From positions 1 to 28,948 of the IMG/VR virus record IMGVR_UViG_3300027917_000143: 28,948 nucleotides of DNA; one strand, written 5' to 3'. Numbering within the stretch: the first letter of the stretch is position 1; every line of letters begins with the position of its first letter. The translations under genes were made by a program, and so were the position numbers. Shown here piece after piece: positions 8,183 through 14,783 of the stretch. The notes beneath the pieces were generated by a model, which ran no database searches, was not told the origin of the DNA, and was given only the letters and a program-made list of their open reading frames with translations. The DNA is from a virus.

Positions 8183-8749
8183 TCACTTCTGCTCCTTTTG
8201 TTTTACTTTCCAATTATCACCTTCTTTCCAGAAGGTTAGACACCAACCTGCTTCAACACATTCCCAACCAATACGAACGATCTGTCCTTTGTTGTTTATG
8301 TTCCCGTCATTACAGGAAGTCTTACGCAAATTGTTTTCTTCTATATAATTTTTTAGTGTTGTTGTCTTGAACCAATACAACTTATCAGTCCATTCATTTA
8401 CAAAGATAAGATAATCTAAATGTCCTGCCTCTGTTGCGATCCACCAACCTGCTCTAACAGAACCATTATTATCTTTCCATTCCTCTATAACCATCGTATC
8501 ATATCCAAAAGTTTTTTGTTGGTTACAACCTGATAGGGTCTTTACCTCAACCCCAGTTGTGCTACGATTTTTATTCCAAAGGATATAATCGTTTTCACCA
8601 TCTAACCCAAGGTGCTGATAGATGTAGTGTGGTGTCTTCGCATAGTCTTGGATTGTTCCACGATCCTTACACCAATCAAATAATTGTTCGGCTTTCTTCT
8701 CGCCACGATCACCCTGCTTCAAGGATGTCTTGAAATTTTTTATAGTCAT
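8183..8749 (-). CDS. PD-(D/E)XK-type endonuclease
   Basis: 188 residues. The motif order fits the PD-(D/E)XK nuclease fold: an N-terminal helix with Glu17 (GDRGEKKAEQLF), Asp54 in the GENDYILW strand, and Glu68-Val-Lys70 in GVEVK. Such phage nucleases act as Holliday-junction resolvases, debranching enzymes or host-DNA-degrading enzymes. The sequence does not show which. Its ATG overlaps the stop of the sigma-like gene before it (ATGA), so the two are coupled. Resolution of branched DNA before packaging is a plausible role (inference). Confidence 0.7.
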   Translation of the reverse strand: MTIKNFKTSLKQGDRGEKKAEQLFDWCKDRGTIQDYAKTPHYIYQHLGLDGENDYILWNKNRSTTGVEVKTLSGCNQQKTFGYDTMVIEEWKDNNGSVRAGWWIATEAGHLDYLIFVNEWTDKLYWFKTTTLKNYIEENNLRKTSCNDGNINNKGQIVRIGWECVEAGWCLTFWKEGDNWKVKQKEQK

Positions 8750-9360
8750 TCTACTTCCCCCTTTATCTTGTTTAGGAAATCTCTTCTGTGAAGGTAAAAA
8801 GTTTTCTTGGTTACAGAACCTTCTGGATAATTTACGAGCCTACCATCTTCCCATTCCAAGTCTATGAGATCCATAGAATAAAGATAAATAAACTTCTCTC
8901 TTTCAGTAGCAAAGTTGTCTACATAGTTTTTGATTACATCAATAATATCATTTGTTTCAAACATCAATTCTCCTAATGGTGTTGTGGCTACAAGCAATTC
9001 ATATTCAGGCTGGTAAGTGAAGCAAAGTTTTTTCTTTGCTTCTTGTTGACCGACCACGAATTCTCTATAATATAAACGACCAACAAAAGCCTTGACCTCA
9101 ACCTTTACCCAAGATCTAAAAGACTTCTGTAATCCAATATCGTTCCAGTCCCAATAGTCAGTAAGCCACTTGTCCCTGAACCTATTGGTGCTGCTTCTGT
9201 TGTGGGTCTTGATGTGAAGCCATAGTTCGCTGGCGAAGTCTTCAAGATCCCAAGACTTATAATGTAGGATGGTTCCCAATTTGTTATGAGGGGACAACAT
9301 CCTGTATGTTATTTCTTTACAGACTTGTAATAACTTCAAGTCAACAAAATCATTTTTCAT
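8746..9360 (-). CDS. Sigma-factor-like transcription protein (regions 2 and 4)
   Basis: 204 residues, first gene of the leftward operon, with GGAG 8 nt before the ATG on the minus strand. Residues 38-54 (WDLEDFASELWLHIKTH) match the region 2.2 pattern of ECF-like sigma factors. Residues 81-100 (FRSWVKVEVKAFVGRLYYRE) match the region 2.3-2.4 pattern. The C-terminus (about 150-200) ends in a helix-turn-helix-like stretch (SVTKKTFYLHRRDFLNKI) in the place of region 4. It probably binds host RNA polymerase core and redirects it. Overall similarity is weak by eye, so a divergent sigma is inferred rather than proven. Confidence 0.6.
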   Translation of the reverse strand: MKNDFVDLKLLQVCKEITYRMLSPHNKLGTILHYKSWDLEDFASELWLHIKTHNRSSTNRFRDKWLTDYWDWNDIGLQKSFRSWVKVEVKAFVGRLYYREFVVGQQEAKKKLCFTYQPEYELLVATTPLGELMFETNDIIDVIKNYVDNFATEREKFIYLYSMDLIDLEWEDGRLVNYPEGSVTKKTFYLHRRDFLNKIKGEVE

Positions 9361-9413
9361 TTTCTAATCTCCTAACTGATTTGATATTCAAGTCCCGCCA
9401 AGGACTTATAAAA

Positions 9414-9697
9414 ACTGAACTAACTAACTACTACATTATAGCATTTTATTAGTAGGTTCGCAACACTTATGGAAAAAAAACTACAACTTTTTTTCCTGTG
9501 CTATTAGTAAGTAGTATCTAAAAAAAAATTATACCCATCATCTAAAATTATTTTCTTTTTTTTTCTACTACCACTACTACTGATCTCAACTTCTTGTCCT
9601 GTGTATATAGTGTAGGGGATGAAAGTAGTAGCGCATCTCGGTCTACACCATATAGGGTGATAAACTAATAACTGATAATCTACTGAACTAACTAACT
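9414..9697 (+). repeat. 16-bp direct repeat within AACT-rich DNA
   Basis: ACTGAACTAACTAACT occurs at 9414-9429 and 9682-9697. Shorter AACTAACT/ACTAACTA units continue from 9690 to about 9795, with a 4-base period. They could be iteron-like protein sites or low-complexity leader DNA. Confidence 0.6.
9435..9463 (-). promoter_or_regulatory. Sigma70-type promoter for the leftward operon
   Basis: On the minus strand: -35 TTGCGA (complement of 9458-9463), 17-bp spacer, -10 TATAAT (complement of 9435-9440). The -10 is perfect and the -35 matches 4 of 6. It is 75 bases upstream of the sigma-like gene start and points the right way. Confidence 0.65.
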
Positions 9698-9742
9698 TAC
9701 TAACTAAAAAAACTAACTGATAAACTTATATAACTAACAAAC

Positions 9743-9770
9743 GATTGATTGATCCAAAAATCAATCAATC
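9743..9770. repeat. Perfect 11-bp inverted repeat
   Basis: GATTGATTGAT (9743-9753), six bases (CCAAAA), ATCAATCAATC (9760-9770). It lies 26 bases upstream of the Shine-Dalgarno of the first rightward gene. It can act as an RNA hairpin in the leader or as a protein binding site. There is no T-run after it, so a terminator is unlikely. Confidence 0.7.
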
Positions 9771-9812
9771 AAACTTTCATAACTAATAACTAACCAAGGA
9801 GGTGACTAACTT

Positions 9813-10052
9813 ATGAATGCTGATACTAACAAACTAACTTCTAAATTAGATACTGAAACTAATAAAGAATATAAATTAGATGACTACCAAGAACCTTCAC
9901 CCTCATTACATTCGGGTTCAGGTTCATACCAACAAGAAGAATATTACAGACACCTAAATGATAAAATCAAATCTAATAAAATTAGAAATGAAACTTTACT
10001 AATTTGGTTTTCTGGATATGTGTTTGGTTTCTTGTTGGGATTTGTTTTCTAA
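9813..10052 (+). CDS. Early C-tail-anchored membrane protein
   Basis: 79 residues. The Shine-Dalgarno AAGGAGGTGA at 9796-9805 is the strongest in the window, 7 nt before the ATG, so high expression is likely. Residues 1-60 are polar and Ser/Asn/Lys-rich. Residues 61-79 (LLIWFSGYVFGFLLGFVF) form one membrane span that ends the protein, as in tail-anchored proteins. First gene of the rightward early block. It could be an early host-takeover or superinfection-exclusion protein, but no family is recognised. Confidence 0.65.
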   Translation: MNADTNKLTSKLDTETNKEYKLDDYQEPSPSLHSGSGSYQQEEYYRHLNDKIKSNKIRNETLLIWFSGYVFGFLLGFVF

Positions 10053-10132
10053 CAAAACAAATCTCCCTTACAGGCTAATCAAACAAACAGGTGAGGTGAC
10101 TAACATAACAATAATAGAAAGGAGAATTGAAT

Positions 10133-10570
10133 ATGTTGAGAAGAAAGAAAAAAAGAAATACTAACTGGAAAGAAGAACTTGATAGGTTAGATAAAGAAAC
10201 ACAACTGAAAGATAATTGGAGATATGTTCCAGTAGGTTTAGATACTTGGAAGATAGATTACCAGCACAACTATGATCCTACTGATGAGATGATTGAGAGG
10301 ATAGATAGAAAGAATAATCCAGAAGAAAATAATATTATAAATAAAGAACTTCCTTCTGGTGTTGAGATGATTGAAAGATTAGATCCTATCAAACAGAAAG
10401 TTGTATTCTATTATCTCTGGGATGGTTTATCATTCAGTAAGATTGGAAAGATTATGAACCTAACCAAGCAACGAATACATCAAATCTATTGGTCTGCTAT
10501 TGAGGATCTCAAAGAAATTTATGGAGGTGATAATGTCTTCTATGATTTCTTTGTTGGAGAGGAGGAATAA
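10133..10570 (+). CDS. Sigma70 region-4 helix-turn-helix protein
   Basis: 145 residues from the ATG at 10133. An in-frame TTG at 10127 is too close to the AAAGGAG site at 10118-10124. The N-terminus is Lys/Arg-rich. Residues 83-127 match sigma70 region 4: LDPIKQKVV..YLWDGLSFSKIGKIMNLTKQRIHQI...AIEDL, with the typical IG-x3-L-T-x2-RI-x-QI helix-turn-helix. No clear region 2 is seen, so it is either a divergent small sigma or a region-4-like regulator of host RNA polymerase. Position in the early region suits an early-to-late transcription switch (inference). Confidence 0.75.
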   Translation: MLRRKKKRNTNWKEELDRLDKETQLKDNWRYVPVGLDTWKIDYQHNYDPTDEMIERIDRKNNPEENNIINKELPSGVEMIERLDPIKQKVVFYYLWDGLSFSKIGKIMNLTKQRIHQIYWSAIEDLKEIYGGDNVFYDFFVGEEE

Positions 10571-10579
10571 AAAAAAGAT

Positions 10580-10888
10580 ATGAGATATGAAGAAGGAGAA
10601 CTGATACTTCCCAGACATAACATACATCAAGATCATTATGGTTTAGGAATTGTATTAGAACAACTAACATTAGAACATCCAGACAACTGGAATGATGAAG
10701 AAGAAAACTTACAGGAAATAATATTAGACCTATACGAACACGGCTTCTATGATAATATAGATAATATTACCCAGCAAGAACATCTCCTAATTTACTTTAC
10801 GAGAATAGGAAATAAAATAATTCTTCCAAAAGATTGGATAGATAAAACCTATACAAGACATAGCAACAAAACAAAAGGAGAAGCATAA
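10580..10888 (+). CDS. Small SH3-like early protein
   Basis: 102 residues, 9 nt after the previous stop, with GGAGG upstream. It has a short-barrel pattern: GELILPRHN near the N-terminus, then GLGIVLEQL, and a C-terminal strand pair IYFTRIGNKIILPKDWI. The order G-x-hydrophobic, GIVL-[DE], then a strand ending near a Gly is shared with the proteins at 11681 and 12169. Function unknown; such small SH3-like proteins can bind nucleic acid or host proteins. TAATG overlap with the next gene. Confidence 0.6.
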   Translation: MRYEEGELILPRHNIHQDHYGLGIVLEQLTLEHPDNWNDEEENLQEIILDLYEHGFYDNIDNITQQEHLLIYFTRIGNKIILPKDWIDKTYTRHSNKTKGEA

Positions 10889-11043
10889 TGTCCCAGCAAG
10901 AAGTAGATATTGTAACCCTACTATCAGGTGTAATTCATTTACTAACACAACCACAGGAAGATGGAGAAGAACTTTCTATGTGGGTGTTAGAACAAGCAAC
11001 CAAGATCAGGAAAGATTTATTGGAACAGAATACTGAAAAATAA
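10888..11043 (+). CDS. Small helical early protein
   Basis: 51 residues, overlapping the previous stop by 1 base (TAATG), with AAAGGAGAAG upstream. Two amphipathic helices are likely (residues 5-20 and 30-48). No motif recognised. The overlap and Shine-Dalgarno support translation. Confidence 0.6.
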   Translation: MSQQEVDIVTLLSGVIHLLTQPQEDGEELSMWVLEQATKIRKDLLEQNTEK

Positions 11044-11051
11044 ATAATTTA

Positions 11052-11080
11052 TATACAGCATTATGCTGTGTGTTTATAAT
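11052..11080 (+). promoter_or_regulatory. Sigma70-type promoter with palindrome in its spacer
   Basis: TATACA (11052-11057), 17-bp spacer, TATAAT (11075-11080). The palindrome CAGCATTATGCTG (11056-11068) covers the end of the -35 and the first half of the spacer, where a bound repressor would block RNA polymerase. Promoter call from sequence; operator is inferred. Confidence 0.55.
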
Positions 11081-11088
11081 ATAAATAT

Positions 11089-11128
11089 GGGACTTTCTAA
11101 TAGATTTTATTATCTATCAGTCAGTCCC
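11089..11128 (+). ncRNA. Structured leader hairpin
   Basis: Directly downstream of the promoter at 11052-11080. GGGACT (11089-11094) pairs with AGTCCC (11123-11128), and ATAGAT (11100-11105) pairs with ATCTAT (11112-11117) inside, with a 5x5 internal loop. The RNA from here to the next gene (11129-11296) has no gene of its own, and that stretch also contains the next promoter. It could be a leader or a small RNA. Confidence 0.4.
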
Positions 11129-11243
11129 TAATTTGCTGTAAACCCTTGATATATCAGGCTTTTCGTAAGGTTTGTAGTGTTGCTCCACTTCGCTCTTTCA
11201 GTCAAGGTCTTCAAATTATTTACTAAAAAGTTGTAGTTTCTTG

Positions 11244-11272
11244 TAGACAATCCCCCAATTTCGTGTTATAAT
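11244..11272 (+). promoter_or_regulatory. Sigma70-type early promoter A
   Basis: TAGACA (11244-11249), 17-bp spacer, TATAAT (11267-11272). The bases TAGACAATCCC are identical to those in promoter B at 11546. It lies 24 bases upstream of the ATG at 11297. Confidence 0.8.
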
Positions 11273-11296
11273 ATATATATAAACAAAGGAGATTTT

Positions 11297-11527
11297 ATGA
11301 ATTTATTTACCGAGGATGTGAAGCAACCATTCACCCACCTGATCCCATTTATCCAGCACACCTGCTCGCAAGTTGCTGATGAATTATATTTTATAAATCC
11401 TCCGCTACGATTTATGGGTCAGGTCGTTACGCAGATCCTCCTGAAAGAAAAATGTATTTATATTGATTATGGTAGTGATGGTAATATCCGTCTACCAGTC
11501 AGCACCACGATGCTAAAACTAATTTGA
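11297..11527 (+). CDS. Small early protein, unknown
   Basis: 76 residues with AAAGGAGA 7 nt upstream of the ATG, own promoter just before. An N-terminal helix (residues 1-30) is followed by beta-strands (KCIYIDYGSDGNIRLPVS). No family recognised. Its own strong promoter suggests early, high expression. Confidence 0.65.
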   Translation: MNLFTEDVKQPFTHLIPFIQHTCSQVADELYFINPPLRFMGQVVTQILLKEKCIYIDYGSDGNIRLPVSTTMLKLI

Positions 11528-11545
11528 AAAAAAGAAAAAAAGTAG

Positions 11546-11574
11546 TAGACAATCCCAAAAATATATGGTATAAT
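11546..11574 (+). promoter_or_regulatory. Sigma70-type early promoter B
   Basis: TAGACA (11546-11551), 17-bp spacer, TATAAT (11569-11574), with the same TAGACAATCCC block as promoter A. It drives the gene at 11681 through a leader of about 100 bases. Confidence 0.8.
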
Positions 11575-11610
11575 ATATGTATAGATAGTTGAGAAAAAGT
11601 AGTAGTTTTC

Positions 11611-11680
11611 TTTTTTAGATACTATTTATAGTATAGGCACTTGGCGGTGCCTCGTAATAGACAACAACAAGGAGAATAAA
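11611..11680 (+). promoter_or_regulatory. Leader element copy A with hairpin
   Basis: A T-run, then the inverted repeat ATACTAT-TT-ATAGTAT (11619-11634), then the hairpin GGCAC/GTGCC (11636-11640 with 11647-11651, loop TTGGCG). The whole block down to ATGTCTAAAA is repeated ahead of the gene at 12169. It can be a second promoter (TATAGTAT as -10), an operator, or an RNA leader element. The paired changes in the stem favour an RNA role. Confidence 0.55.
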
Positions 11681-12046
11681 ATGTCTAAAAATTATAATGA
11701 TAATTGGAAATATCTAATGGGGCTAAACTTGAAGGTCGGTGATTTGGTCTACAAGCATAGCCCAAGAAAAGGAAAAGATTTTTGTATCGTTCTTGATATG
11801 GAATTAGATAAGGGAATGTCCGTAAAAGATATTCAGGAGAAATATAAATTATCTCATTATACTGGTGCGCTTGATATGAAGTATGTGCGATGCCTTGAAA
11901 CAGGAAAGGATTATCGCTGGGTTGCCCTATTCAATATGAGAACCAAGAAACAAACTTATTATTTATTTGCTCCTACTTATCTTCAATCCAATCAGGTTGA
12001 GGATTTGAACGAGCATAACTTATATGGCTGGACTTTACCAGAATAA
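11681..12046 (+). CDS. Small SH3-like early protein, leader element A
   Basis: 121 residues with AAGGAG upstream. Starts MSKNYNDNWKYLMG. Contains the short-barrel pattern GDLVYKHSPRKGKDFCIVLD, then YRWVALFNMRTKKQTYYLF strands. The fold pattern and the leader are shared with the gene at 12169, and the pattern more loosely with 10580, so a duplicated family is likely. Function unknown. Confidence 0.65.
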   Translation: MSKNYNDNWKYLMGLNLKVGDLVYKHSPRKGKDFCIVLDMELDKGMSVKDIQEKYKLSHYTGALDMKYVRCLETGKDYRWVALFNMRTKKQTYYLFAPTYLQSNQVEDLNEHNLYGWTLPE

Positions 12047-12062
12047 ATAAATAAAATAAATT

Positions 12063-12098
12063 CCCCCTTTCCTTCGGGATTGGGGGTCAGTTTCTTTT
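12063..12098 (+). terminator. Rho-independent terminator with TTCG loop
   Basis: CCCCC-TTT-CC stem with a TTCG tetraloop closed by C-G, then GG-ATT-GGGGG (12063-12086), followed by TTTCTTTTTT. The internal T-T mismatches are also seen in the terminators at 12630 and 21127. It ends the transcript of the gene at 11681. Confidence 0.8.
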
Positions 12099-12100
12099 TT

Positions 12101-12160
12101 AGAAACTAATTATAGTATAAGCATCTGGCGGTGCTTTGATAAGACAATAAACTAATAGGA
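12101..12160 (+). promoter_or_regulatory. Leader element copy B with covarying hairpin
   Basis: Repeats copy A (11611-11680): T-run, ACTAATTATAGTATA, then the hairpin AGCAT/GTGCT (12120-12124 with 12131-12135, loop CTGGCG). Compared with copy A, the outer pair G-C is A-U and the inner pair C-G is U-G, so pairing is kept while the bases change. Because it follows a terminator, TATAGTATA (12111-12119) may serve as the -10 of a promoter here. Confidence 0.55.
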
Positions 12161-12168
12161 GAATATAT

Positions 12169-12606
12169 ATGTCTAAAATAAAAATAAAAAATATAAATTA
12201 CCAATATGCTTTGGATGATCTGTTTGCTGGTGAGATAGGCAAATTAGTAAGATCAAAAAAAGAAAGAATGTTCTGGAACCATACTTGCTACAAAGCCAAT
12301 ACAAGAAAAGGTTGGTGTGTTGAGGAAGGATGTTTAGGAATTGTTCTTGACTTCATACCAGCAGAGAAAGATAAATATAATTCTTATTCATATCCAGTAG
12401 ATACAGAATATTATAATAATAATTTCTTTTGGAACTATGGTAAGAAATCCAAGATCGCTGGTGCTATTGTAATTGAATGGTTAGGTAAGGGATTGAGAGA
12501 AACAATTATTCTAAAACCTACTGAAATCTTTGAACGCAAACAAGATAGTATGTATCATATCTGTTATAAGTTAGAAGACTATATTGAACCACTAAAAAAT
12601 AAATAA
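12169..12606 (+). CDS. Small SH3-like early protein, leader element B
   Basis: 145 residues, AGGAG upstream. Starts MSKIKIKNINYQ, then an N-terminal helix region (GEIGKLVRSKKERMFW), the strand pattern GCLGIVLDFIPAEKD, and a second strand pair (AGAIVIEWLGKGLRETIILKP). Related in pattern and in leader to 11681. Last gene before the terminator that ends the early region. Function unknown. Confidence 0.65.
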   Translation: MSKIKIKNINYQYALDDLFAGEIGKLVRSKKERMFWNHTCYKANTRKGWCVEEGCLGIVLDFIPAEKDKYNSYSYPVDTEYYNNNFFWNYGKKSKIAGAIVIEWLGKGLRETIILKPTEIFERKQDSMYHICYKLEDYIEPLKNK

Positions 12607-12629
12607 GTCAATCCTCCTGTAATGACTTG

Positions 12630-12659
12630 CCCCCTTCCAGAAATGGTTGGGGGTTTTTT
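12630..12659 (+). terminator. Rho-independent terminator ending the early region
   Basis: CCCCC-TT-CCA stem, GAAA loop, TGG-TT-GGGGG (12630-12653), followed by six T (12654-12659). It separates the early genes from the terminase operon, which has its own late motif just downstream. Confidence 0.9.
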
Positions 12660-12696
12660 GTTATGCGGAGAATAAATAAAATAAATAAAGTAATCC

Positions 12697-12717
12697 TTGA
12701 CCTTTACTACATTATGA
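12697..12717 (+). promoter_or_regulatory. Late motif copy 2 (TTGACC-N9-TTATGA)
   Basis: TTGACC (12697-12702), nine bases (TTTACTACA), TTATGA (12712-12717). It lies 39 bases before the terminase small-subunit ATG and directly after the early-region terminator, so a start of transcription is needed here. A TATAAT lies further downstream (about 12723) with a 20-base gap from TTGACC, too wide for a usual sigma70 promoter. Confidence 0.55.
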
Positions 12718-12756
12718 GAACATATAATAAATAAATTATATGAAGGAGATTATGAT

Positions 12757-13023
12757 ATGGCGAGAAGAGCATTACCCAGAAACCTAATGCGTAAGGCAGT
12801 CCACGAAAAGAATATAGAAGATTTTATTTGGGCTTGTTTAGAATTATCCTGTGTTGAATTGAAAGCCGATGGTAAGTCTGGAACATTCAGCGGTAGAGAT
12901 ATACAAGCATTCTTGGATCATCTTATTAGAATAGATAAAGATAAAAAAGATAGAGGCGAAGCAACAGCCGAAGATCCAAATAAAATAAAAGAAATGAAAG
13001 ACTGGTTGAAACAGGTAAAGTAA
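12757..13023 (+). CDS. Terminase small subunit (probable)
   Basis: 88 residues with GAAGGAGA upstream, ending 1 nt before the large terminase start. Short and helical, charged, with an N-terminal basic region (MARRALPRNLMRKA). Position directly before TerL is the main evidence; such subunits recognise packaging sites on DNA. The sequence has no clear helix-turn-helix, so the call is positional. Confidence 0.6.
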   Translation: MARRALPRNLMRKAVHEKNIEDFIWACLELSCVELKADGKSGTFSGRDIQAFLDHLIRIDKDKKDRGEATAEDPNKIKEMKDWLKQVK

Positions 13024-13024
13024 T

Positions 13025-14542
13025 ATGGCGAAGAATATAAATGATATTCTTGCTGATCCTCTTTTGTTTATATCCAGATTGAAGATTGTAGACAAGAAAG
13101 GTAAATTGGTTTATTTGAAACCAAGTGAAGAACAAATAAAAATAGTTGAAGCATTACACGAAGGCAAAGATACAATTATCTTGAAGCCAAGACAGATAGG
13201 ATCTTCAACAATTATTTGTGCTTATTTCTTTTGGTGTGCCTACACATCACAGGATCCACAGACATATGCTATTCTTTCCCACAAACTTGCTTCATCAAAA
13301 CATATATTAGAAATACACAAAACATTTTATTATAATTTACCTACACCATTACAGAAGAAATTATCTGTTGAGAATTCTACCGAGATCCGTTTTGAAGATA
13401 GTGGTGCTGGAATTGTAGCAGCATCATCAGCAGACCGAGGAGGTCTGCGTTCTTTTTCTGTTTATAAATTACATATAAGTGAATATGCCTTTGCTGATAA
13501 TCCAGAGGAACTAAAAGCCACAGCCATCGCAGCACTAAACGACGGGCAACTGGTAATGGAAAGCACAGCAAATTATTATAATGATGCTTTACACCAAGAG
13601 ATCTTGAAAACACAGAGAGGTCTTGCTTCTTGGAATTATTTATTTTTTCCTTGGTTCTCCCACAGCAAATACACACAACCTCTACCCAATCGTGTGAAGT
13701 GGGAACCAACAGAAGAGGACATAGAACTAAAAGAAAAATATAATCTAAATAACCAACAACTATACTGGCGTTATTTACAAATACAAAAGATTGGCTGGGA
13801 TAAGTTCAGTAGAGAATATCCTGTAACATTAGAAGATGCTTACAAGCAAATAGGTAATTCATATTTCTCCCAAAAAGATTTAGAAAAAATAGAAGTTCTT
13901 TCAGTAGACCAAACAGAATTCGTTGTGTTTGAGGAACCTACACCTGACGATAGATATGCTATTGGTGTGGACGTTGCTGCGGGTGTAAACAGGGACTATT
14001 CAGTTATTTATGTTATTTCTAAAATGTCTTACCAGCCTGTCCTTGTTTATCGTTCCAATACAATTACCCCAGTAAATTTAGCAGAAATTATTATGGATAT
14101 ATCTGGGAACTACAACGATGCCCTTGCTCTAATTGAAAGTAACAACTATGGTAATGTTGTTATAAATGAATTGAAGCATCTTGGCTTCCGTAGGTTCTGG
14201 GTAGATCAAGATGGTAAGGATTGGACTACTACACTAAAATCAAAAACATTTATGTTTGAGAACCTAAAAGAATTGATCCGTGAGGGATACATATATAATC
14301 TTGATAATATTACCTTCGCAGAGATTAGAGCATTACAAGTAAATGAAAAAGGAAATATTATTATTCCTGATAATTTACAATCACACGGAGACAACGCTGT
14401 TGCTCTTGCTCTTTGTTCTGTTTGTTTAGATAATGTCCGTTTACCAAAAACAACCTATCTACCAGACTGGATCAAAGCCCGTAGAACAAATACTAAAATG
14501 CTCCAAACAGGAGCAAGAACAGGATTACATAGGAGATACTAA
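13025..14542 (+). CDS. terL: Terminase large subunit
   Basis: 505 residues, typical length. Walker A-like motif at 54-62 (KPRQIGSST), Walker B-like hydrophobic strand ending in Glu153 (KLHISEY), and a motif III-like segment EST at 179-181. The RNase H-like nuclease domain has Asp316 (YAIGVDVAAG), Glu371 (ALIESNNYG) and Asp457 (QSHGDNAVAL). It pumps DNA into the prohead with ATP and cuts the concatemer. Sits 1 nt after the small subunit. Highly confident. Confidence 0.95.
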   Translation: MAKNINDILADPLLFISRLKIVDKKGKLVYLKPSEEQIKIVEALHEGKDTIILKPRQIGSSTIICAYFFWCAYTSQDPQTYAILSHKLASSKHILEIHKTFYYNLPTPLQKKLSVENSTEIRFEDSGAGIVAASSADRGGLRSFSVYKLHISEYAFADNPEELKATAIAALNDGQLVMESTANYYNDALHQEILKTQRGLASWNYLFFPWFSHSKYTQPLPNRVKWEPTEEDIELKEKYNLNNQQLYWRYLQIQKIGWDKFSREYPVTLEDAYKQIGNSYFSQKDLEKIEVLSVDQTEFVVFEEPTPDDRYAIGVDVAAGVNRDYSVIYVISKMSYQPVLVYRSNTITPVNLAEIIMDISGNYNDALALIESNNYGNVVINELKHLGFRRFWVDQDGKDWTTTLKSKTFMFENLKELIREGYIYNLDNITFAEIRALQVNEKGNIIIPDNLQSHGDNAVALALCSVCLDNVRLPKTTYLPDWIKARRTNTKMLQTGARTGLHRRY

Positions 14543-14782
14543 ATGGAAGAAAGAAAACCTGCTAATGAAAAAGAATTGAAGCCCCTGTATGCTTCATCAC
14601 TTCGTCTTGTAACACCAGAAGGTTTCTGTCGTTGTGTGAAATGCCGCAAAGCATTTCCACCAGAAGCATTTTTCAAAAAAGATATTTTTGAAAATGACGA
14701 AGGTTTTTGTAAGGATTGTATCAAGAACTATGGAAGAGATTTCCTACACTTGACCTTTCCTAATAATGTGAAGGGAAAATAA
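14543..14782 (+). CDS. Small Cys4 zinc-finger protein
   Basis: 79 residues, directly after the TerL stop with AGGAGA upstream. Two CxxC pairs (CVKC near residue 31 and CKDC near residue 56) with about 22 residues between. The pattern resembles the small zinc fingers found near HNH nucleases, but no His-Asn-His follows. It lies between terminase and portal, so it is possibly a packaging or DNA-binding accessory protein. Confidence 0.7.
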   Translation: MEERKPANEKELKPLYASSLRLVTPEGFCRCVKCRKAFPPEAFFKKDIFENDEGFCKDCIKNYGRDFLHLTFPNNVKGK

Positions 14783-14783
14783 A

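Larger units (their letters stand above)
9361..9812. other. Divergent non-coding region with A-tracts and AACT repeats (candidate origin/control)
   Basis: 452 bases without a gene, between the leftward operon and the rightward early genes. It holds a minus-strand promoter (9435-9463), a 9-bp inverted repeat of GGAAAAAAA/TTTTTTTCC (9471-9496), A/T runs of 9 at 9520-9528 and 9556-9564, and many AACTAACT units. It also holds a 16-bp direct repeat and an 11-bp perfect inverted repeat (9743-9770). No clear sigma70 promoter was found for the rightward direction. Curved, AT-rich, repeat-rich DNA at a divergence point suits a replication origin or a control region. Function is inferred. Confidence 0.45.

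Noticed and set aside
8009-8239. Plus-strand frame opposite the leftward operon
   Set aside because: Antisense to a well-supported operon; low-quality hydrophobic composition.
9690-9795. CRISPR-like array from AACT repeats
   Set aside because: Units of 4-8 bases without regular spacers.
10127-10135. TTG start for the sigma-region-4 protein
   Set aside because: Only a few bases after the Shine-Dalgarno; the ATG at 10133 has better spacing.
12697-12728. TTGACC...TATAAT as a normal sigma70 promoter
   Set aside because: The gap is 20 bases, too wide; the TTATGA half is what repeats at the other late sites.
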